Shown here one piece after another: positions 59,492-64,000 of a DNA stretch of 64,000 bases. The DNA lies in the NCBI GenBank assembly GCA_016709315.1, contig JADJMZ010000001.1, positions 1,116,001 to 1,180,000 on the forward strand, given 5' to 3'. The number at the start of each line of letters is the position of its first letter. Position 1 is the first letter of the stretch. The DNA comes from Ignavibacteria bacterium (GTDB lineage Bacteria; Bacteroidota; Ignavibacteria; Tepidaquicellales; Tepidaquicellaceae). Both the position numbers and the translations under genes were made by a program. The notes beneath the pieces were generated by a model. That model was not told the DNA's origin. It saw only the letters and a program-made list of their open reading frames with translations, and did not search any database.

Positions 59492-61141
59492 ATGATAAAA
59501 CTTTTCATATTTATAATTGCAATTACATGTCTTGCAATAAATGCAGACAGTTCTTTTTCACAGAATGTTCCTTATTACATTAATCTTGATACTACACTGA
59601 CCAATAAGACTGACAGCGCTTCATTTTATGTGAAGAATCCAACAAATCAAATGCTTCATATTACTTCTGTCAGAACGCTCACTCCGCAGTTCTTTACAAG
59701 GGTAAATTCATTTAACGTAAATCCCTCTGACAGCGCGATTGTCTGGGTTTATTTCAGGACAAATCAGAATATTACTTACTATGATTTTATAATATTCGAA
59801 AGCAGCGAACTGAATTATCCAATTATAAATTATCTTATCGCAACTGCGAAGTATCCCGATGCATTGTACAGTTTCACGCAGGGACTTACAGACGAAGCTT
59901 TGAAGATCGCATTGAAAAATTTCTGTTCGACGAATACAAACAACAACTATACAACTTCACGCACTGCGATGTTTTCCACGATAGACGATTACAATAATAA
60001 TGATACGATCGAATGCGTTTACACCGGAAGGAAAGTTTATACCACAGGTATCCCGAGCGTCAATCCCCCTCAAAGCATGAACACCGAGCATACTTTCCCT
60101 CAGGGATTTTTTAATCAGGATGAACCGATGAGAAGCGATATTCATCATCTTTATCCGTCTGATGAAGTAGCCAATAACAGGAGAAACAATTACGATTTCG
60201 GATATGTAGTTTCGAATATCACCTGGGAAAACGCCGGCTCTAAGCTCGGTCAGGATTTCGAAAATCAGATTGTATTCGAAGCCAGGGATCAGCATAAGGG
60301 AAATATAGCAAGGTGTCTTTTTTATTTTCTCATAAGATATCAGAATTACGGGGGCTTTATGGATGCAAAGCAGGAGAGGGTTCTGAGAGCATGGAATCTT
60401 TCCGATACAGTAGATGCCCGTGAAAGGATCCGTGAAAACGGGATTCAGGCCTTTCAGAATAACAGAAGTCCGTTCGTGGATCATCCTGAACTTATAGACA
60501 GAATAAAGAGCACTTTTTCAGTCATTCCCGTGATTGCAAAACCTGAGATATCCGCTTCTCCTTTTAATGTTACATTTGATACGCTCGCAGTAAATGATAC
60601 AGCAAGTTATTATGTGTCTTTGTTTAATTACGGAACAGGCAATCTAAACATTAATTCCGTTACTTCATCTTCACCGCAATTCATTATAGAAAATTTTCCT
60701 ACTGCCGTGCCTCAGAGAGAGTTCAGATATGTGAAAGTAAAGTTCAGACCAAATCAGCTCAATCAGACTTTCACATCCGCAATATCAATTGACAATAACG
60801 ACAGTCTTATTACTGTTAACCTGACCGGATACAGCAATAACACCATCGGCGTTTCAACAATAACGCAGCAGCTTCCATTTGAATATTCATTATCTCAGAA
60901 TTATCCGAATCCGTTTAATCCTGCAACTAAAATTAATTACGAATTACGAGTTACGAATTACGTGTCTATTATTGTTTATGATATTTTGGGAAATAAAATT
61001 TCTGATTTAATAAGTAAAAAACAAAATGCAGGAAGACATTCAGTCAATTTTAATGCGTCGGATTTTCCGAGCGGGGTTTATTATTATAAAATTATTTCCG
61101 GTGATTTTACTGAGACAAAGAAGATGATGCTTTTGAAGTAA
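59492..61141 (+). CDS. Exported endonuclease I family nuclease with T9SS domain
   Basis: A 549-residue secreted nuclease. Signal peptide about 1-23; an Ig-like ASH/HYDIN-type domain (about 25-110); then the endonuclease I domain with NTEHTFPQGFF, SDIHHLYPSDEVANNRR and GRKVYTTG (about 130-350). A second Ig-like domain (about 355-455) and a T9SS type A domain (NYPNPFNPATKINYEL to KMMLLK) close it. The His-based catalytic site is intact. DNA degradation for nutrients or biofilm release is the likely role. No Shine-Dalgarno. The T9SS part contains a direct duplication-like run (NYELRVTNYV). Confidence 0.92.
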   Translation: MIKLFIFIIAITCLAINADSSFSQNVPYYINLDTTLTNKTDSASFYVKNPTNQMLHITSVRTLTPQFFTRVNSFNVNPSDSAIVWVYFRTNQNITYYDFIIFESSELNYPIINYLIATAKYPDALYSFTQGLTDEALKIALKNFCSTNTNNNYTTSRTAMFSTIDDYNNNDTIECVYTGRKVYTTGIPSVNPPQSMNTEHTFPQGFFNQDEPMRSDIHHLYPSDEVANNRRNNYDFGYVVSNITWENAGSKLGQDFENQIVFEARDQHKGNIARCLFYFLIRYQNYGGFMDAKQERVLRAWNLSDTVDARERIRENGIQAFQNNRSPFVDHPELIDRIKSTFSVIPVIAKPEISASPFNVTFDTLAVNDTASYYVSLFNYGTGNLNINSVTSSSPQFIIENFPTAVPQREFRYVKVKFRPNQLNQTFTSAISIDNNDSLITVNLTGYSNNTIGVSTITQQLPFEYSLSQNYPNPFNPATKINYELRVTNYVSIIVYDILGNKISDLISKKQNAGRHSVNFNASDFPSGVYYYKIISGDFTETKKMMLLK

Positions 61142-61311
61142 AATTCAGGAATAAAAAGATTCATACAGATGGATGAAAAATATTTTTTGCCGGATATGAA
61201 GCAGGACTTAGAAATTTAATCCGTCAGTATTAAATAGATTTAACTTAAACTTTCAAATCACTAAATTTACATATTCAAATAAATTTTACAAACCAAAGAA
61301 AGGAAAAAATA

Positions 61312-61839
61312 ATGTCAAAATTAATGAAGAAATTTTATTTAATGTTAATGATATTTGCTGTATCAGCTACTATCGCAACAGCTCAGAATGACAGCAAAGA
61401 AGGTAAGATGGATATGAAGTCAGATGAGCCGGTTGGAGTAAAAGTCGCTGACGGAATGCTTTACGGAAAAGATTATGACCGTTCATTTACCGTAACTGAG
61501 TTTACTGATCTTATGAAAGAACCATCAGCTAATTATGATAAAACTGTTATGGTAAAAGGAAATGTAGCTGAAGTCTGTCAGTCAATGGGTTGCTGGATGA
61601 CAATGACTGAAGGTAACAACACAGTAAGAATAAAGACCCAACATGAATTCTTTCTCCCGAAAGATATTGCAGGAAAAAAAGCAGTAGTAAGCGGAGTATT
61701 TAAAGTCACTGAGTTGTCAGAAGAAGAAGCAAGACATTATCTTGAAGAATCAAAAAATCCAACAATGAAACCTGAGGATATAAAAGGTCCGCAGACAGCT
61801 TATATAATCGAAGCAACAGGAATTACAATTCTGGATTAA
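61312..61839 (+). CDS. Exported DUF4920 protein
   Basis: A 175-residue small exported protein; signal peptide about 1-24 (ending ATAQ). The core is the DUF4920 domain: LYGKDYDRSF, VMVKGNVAEVCQSMGCWM with a C-x4-G-C pair (Cys of VCQS and GCWM), and VVSGVFKVTELSEEEA. The OB-fold-like strands and paired Cys suggest metal or heme-related binding, but no function is known for the family. Ribosome-binding site AAAGGA lies 8-9 bases before the ATG. It has its own terminator. Confidence 0.85.
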   Translation: MSKLMKKFYLMLMIFAVSATIATAQNDSKEGKMDMKSDEPVGVKVADGMLYGKDYDRSFTVTEFTDLMKEPSANYDKTVMVKGNVAEVCQSMGCWMTMTEGNNTVRIKTQHEFFLPKDIAGKKAVVSGVFKVTELSEEEARHYLEESKNPTMKPEDIKGPQTAYIIEATGITILD

Positions 61840-61887
61840 GTTCTATTGAATTTAAAAGTTATTTCAATCTTAAGAAAAACAGACAGG

Positions 61888-61915
61888 ACCCGCAACTCAG
61901 CGGGTTTTGTTTTTT
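61888..61915 (+). terminator. Intrinsic terminator of the DUF4920 gene
   Basis: Six-base stem ACCCGC / GCGGGT, loop AACTCA, followed by TTTGTTTTTT. It is 49 bases after the stop. Confidence 0.85.
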
Positions 61916-61929
61916 AATATTATAAATTT

Positions 61930-62478
61930 ATGGCTGAAGAAAAATTCTGGAAAGTGCTGGACACAAAGAAAGGATTTGCGGGAAACTGGGTGGACATAGA
62001 CCTGGATAAAGTTGAGCTTCCCGACAAATCTCTGATAGAATTCGAGGCAATTAATTTTCACAGGAACGGTACAGGCGTAGTTGCCGAAAACAGCGAAGGC
62101 AAAGTCATACTTGTAAAGAATTACAGATACATAAATGATTATTACAGCTGGGAAGTGCCTGCGGGGACGATTCCGCCTGATATGGATCATTCGGATTGCA
62201 TAATCGAAGAACTTAAGGAAGAAGCTGGTTGCGAAGTAAGAAGGGATAATCTCAGATATCTGGGAAATTTTTATCCTTCGATCGGTTCCAGCAGTCAGAT
62301 TTTTCACTGCTATTATGCTTCGGATGTTAAAAAGATAACTCACGATATAGACGCTAATGAGATCATTGAAGCTAAATGGTTTTCAAGAGAAGAAATAATA
62401 CAAATGATAAGCGACGGGACGATTAAGGACGGATTCAGTCTTTATTTGCTTTTCAGATGGCTGTATCTTTTGAATTAA
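61930..62478 (+). CDS. Nudix hydrolase (ADP-ribose pyrophosphatase-like), degenerate box
   Basis: A 182-residue Nudix-fold protein of the ADP-ribose pyrophosphatase type (leading strands FHRNGTGVVAENSEGKVILV, EVPAGTIPP). The Nudix box runs from Gly79 to Gly100. The metal-binding acids Glu94, Glu97 and Glu98 and Gly100 are kept, but the first Glu of the consensus is Met85 and the Arg is Glu93. Catalysis is still possible, as several Nudix subgroups vary at these positions. Downstream residues (PSIGSSSQIFHCYYA) fit the ADPRase branch. It starts 15 bases after the DUF4920 terminator and is a separate unit. Confidence 0.85.
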   Translation: MAEEKFWKVLDTKKGFAGNWVDIDLDKVELPDKSLIEFEAINFHRNGTGVVAENSEGKVILVKNYRYINDYYSWEVPAGTIPPDMDHSDCIIEELKEEAGCEVRRDNLRYLGNFYPSIGSSSQIFHCYYASDVKKITHDIDANEIIEAKWFSREEIIQMISDGTIKDGFSLYLLFRWLYLLN

Positions 62479-62479
62479 T

Positions 62480-62947
62480 TTAATCCTTTTGATCTGAAGG
62501 ATCAGGAGCATTTTTTAATTTTTCAAAATACTCTTCAGAAGGAAAATTCATTATCATTCCCGCGACAGAAATAATAACACCAATAGTGGCGTAAGTAATA
62601 TTTCCGTTCACATAAAGATTCGTCGTAAGACAGAAAAGCGCGCCGAGATCAAGTATTGCAAACGGAATCACATGAGCATTAAAATATTTGTCGGCGATAT
62701 TTGACAGATTAACTTTCCGCAGCATTTGTTTCCTCAGAAAAATAGCAATCATAAAAAAAAAGAGAAGCAGAACCAGGCTGAATAGATTAACTGTCTCAAA
62801 ATTTTCCCTGTGATTATTATTTGCAACCAGCAGACCTGAAAGATATATCACTATAATCCCGGTAGTTATTGCGATGCCGAGAAGCTTAATTCTTCTGACG
62901 ACTACTATAAACTCTATCTGTCTGACCATTGAAGGATCTTTGCTCAT
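62480..62947 (-). CDS. Small integral membrane protein of unknown function
   Basis: I use ATG at 62945-62947 (155 residues); the frame extends only three codons further to a TTG. Four hydrophobic helices are visible at about residues 20-42, 54-72, 87-108 and 115-135, with a charged N-terminus (SKDPSMVRQ) and an acidic tail (EYFEKLKNAPDPSDQKD). No family motif was recognised. It is divergent from ruvB, and convergent with the Nudix gene (their stops are 2 bases apart). A -7 promoter box precedes it. Confidence 0.7.
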   Translation of the reverse strand: MSKDPSMVRQIEFIVVVRRIKLLGIAITTGIIVIYLSGLLVANNNHRENFETVNLFSLVLLLFFFMIAIFLRKQMLRKVNLSNIADKYFNAHVIPFAILDLGALFCLTTNLYVNGNITYATIGVIISVAGMIMNFPSEEYFEKLKNAPDPSDQKD

Positions 62948-62989
62948 GACTTCCAATCAGTATTTATATTTTATAAAATTGTAACTGTT

Positions 62990-62997
62990 CAAAATTA
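62990..62997 (-). promoter_or_regulatory. Possible -7 box of the small membrane protein gene
   Basis: The minus strand reads TAATTTTG, a match to TAnnTTTG, giving a leader of about 35 bases. No TTTG at the proper distance is seen. Confidence 0.3.
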
Positions 62998-63013
62998 ACA
63001 TTATTTTTACACA

Positions 63014-64000
63014 ATGAAAAGTAATGAAAAGATTAATCCGGCTGTATTGACAGAGGAAGATGCTCAGGATACAGATTTTATTTCGCTTATTAGACCGAGA
63101 AGATTCAGCGAGTTCGTCGGACAGGATAAGGTCAAAGAAAATCTCCGGGTATTCATTGAAAGCGCAAAGATACTGAATGAATCTCTGGATCATGTTCTTT
63201 TTACAGGTCCTCCCGGTCTCGGGAAGACAACACTTGCAAATATTATTGCAAATGAATTCGATACGAATATTATTTCCACTTCGGGACCGATAATTGAGAA
63301 ACCCGGTGACCTTGCAGGTATGCTTACCAAACTAAAAAACAACGAAATACTTTTCATTGATGAGATACACAGAATTCCGAAAGTAGTAGAAGAGTTTCTT
63401 TATTCAGCAATGGAGGAATATAAACTTGATATAATGATAGATCAGGGACCGGCTGCAAGAAGCATTCCTATAAAGTTAGAAAGATTTACTCTGATCGGCG
63501 CTACTACAAGGCAGGGACTTTTATCTTCGCCGATGCTTGACAGATTCGGGATCAACTGCCGTCTGGATTATTATATCACCGATAATCTTGTGGAGATTGT
63601 AAAAAGATCTTCAAGAATAATGAACATTAAAATTACAGATGACGGAGCAAGGGAAATTGCAAAGCGAAGCAGAGCGACTCCGAGAATAGCTAACAGATTA
63701 TTAAGAAGAACGCGTGATTTTGCAATTGTAAAAAGCGACGGAAATATTAACAGGGAAATTGCCGATATAGCCCTGACATCGCTTGAGGTAGATGAATACG
63801 GTCTGGAGAAAACGGATAAGAAGATACTTGAAACAATTATTTCAAAATACGGAGGCGGTCCTGTAGGACTTTCTACTATAGCAGCATCAATCGGAGAAGA
63901 CCCCGGAACGATTGAAGATGTGTATGAACCTTTTCTCTTAATAGAAGGTTTTATCAAACGCACTCCGAAAGGACGCGAAGCTACAAACTTAGCATACAAA
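63014..64000 (+). CDS. ruvB: Holliday junction DNA helicase RuvB, C-terminus cut by window edge
   Basis: Motor of Holliday junction branch migration with RuvA. From ATG 63014 the frame stays open for 329 codons to the window edge; typical RuvB proteins have 330-350 residues, so only a few are missing. N-terminal RPRRFSEFVGQDKVKENL, Walker A GPPGLGKTT, Walker B LFIDEIHRI, sensor 1 GATTRQGLLSSP, arginine finger segment DRFG, and the C-terminal winged-helix part ending GFIKRTPKGREATNLAYK are all present. Leader is A/T-rich without Shine-Dalgarno. ruvA is not adjacent on the left side. Confidence 0.96.
   Translation, partial: MKSNEKINPAVLTEEDAQDTDFISLIRPRRFSEFVGQDKVKENLRVFIESAKILNESLDHVLFTGPPGLGKTTLANIIANEFDTNIISTSGPIIEKPGDLAGMLTKLKNNEILFIDEIHRIPKVVEEFLYSAMEEYKLDIMIDQGPAARSIPIKLERFTLIGATTRQGLLSSPMLDRFGINCRLDYYITDNLVEIVKRSSRIMNIKITDDGAREIAKRSRATPRIANRLLRRTRDFAIVKSDGNINREIADIALTSLEVDEYGLEKTDKKILETIISKYGGGPVGLSTIAASIGEDPGTIEDVYEPFLLIEGFIKRTPKGREATNLAYK

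Overview
The window is a low-GC, gene-dense chromosomal segment. The best inference is a member of the Ignavibacteria or a close relative in the Bacteroidota/Chlorobiota group. Four things point there. Five exported proteins end in the type IX secretion (T9SS) sorting domain with the 'NYPNPFNP' signature and a 'KM(I/M)L(L/V)K' end. Two intergenic regions carry the Bacteroidota promoter pattern TTTG-N20/21-TAnnTTTG. Many genes lack a Shine-Dalgarno sequence, and several have TTG as the only possible start. Three exported proteins share a 'HRNSIE(T/I)WS' plus dockerin C-terminal module that I associate with this lineage from general knowledge. No rRNA, tRNA, CRISPR array, phage or IS transposase gene was seen.

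Layout. Bases 1-920 hold a truncated MFS transporter. Bases 1.5-5.6 kb hold pyruvate phosphate dikinase and an FMN-dependent 2-hydroxy-acid dehydrogenase. Bases 5.6-11.5 kb are minus-strand housekeeping genes: queG with a coupled Rieske protein, the ribF-rpsO-pnp-STAS operon, and a peroxiredoxin. Bases 11.7-15.0 kb are a compact four-gene ureide operon (allB, alc, uraD, uraH) running from 5-hydroxyisourate to ureidoglycolate; uricase is not in the window. Bases 15.1-35.2 kb are an exported-protein region: beta-helix, Ycf48-like propeller, metallopeptidase, DUF5916 outer-membrane protein, LamG/P-domain protein, and two paralogues of an unrecognised cytoplasmic family.

Bases 35.6-47.3 kb are a long minus-strand core run: gltA, holA, an ECF sigma factor with its membrane partner, purS, purQ, tatA, gatA, lon, dnaX and speB. 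speB is broken by a one-base shift in an A8 tract. dnaX carries an A10 tract that looks like a programmed slippage site. Bases 47.3-49.8 kb are rich in repeats around a cupin gene and lhgO, and end in a nine-unit 24-bp tandem array. Bases 49.9-57.5 kb hold a TMEM175-type channel, an M14 carboxypeptidase, and a glucose-6-phosphate cluster (zwf, pgl, a K+-channel-like gene, glk). Bases 57.7-64 kb hold a Tat-exported PhoX-like protein, an exported endonuclease I, a DUF4920 protein, a Nudix hydrolase, a small membrane protein and the 5' part of ruvB.

Taken together, the exported enzymes (two peptidases, a nuclease, a PhoX-like phosphatase, glycan-type beta-helix and LamG proteins) and the ureide operon suggest a heterotroph that scavenges polymers, nucleic acids and purine nitrogen. 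The items I would follow first are the promoter-linked structured leader RNA at 20.8-20.95 kb, the dnaX slippage site, and the shared HRNS-dockerin module that seems to replace the T9SS domain.
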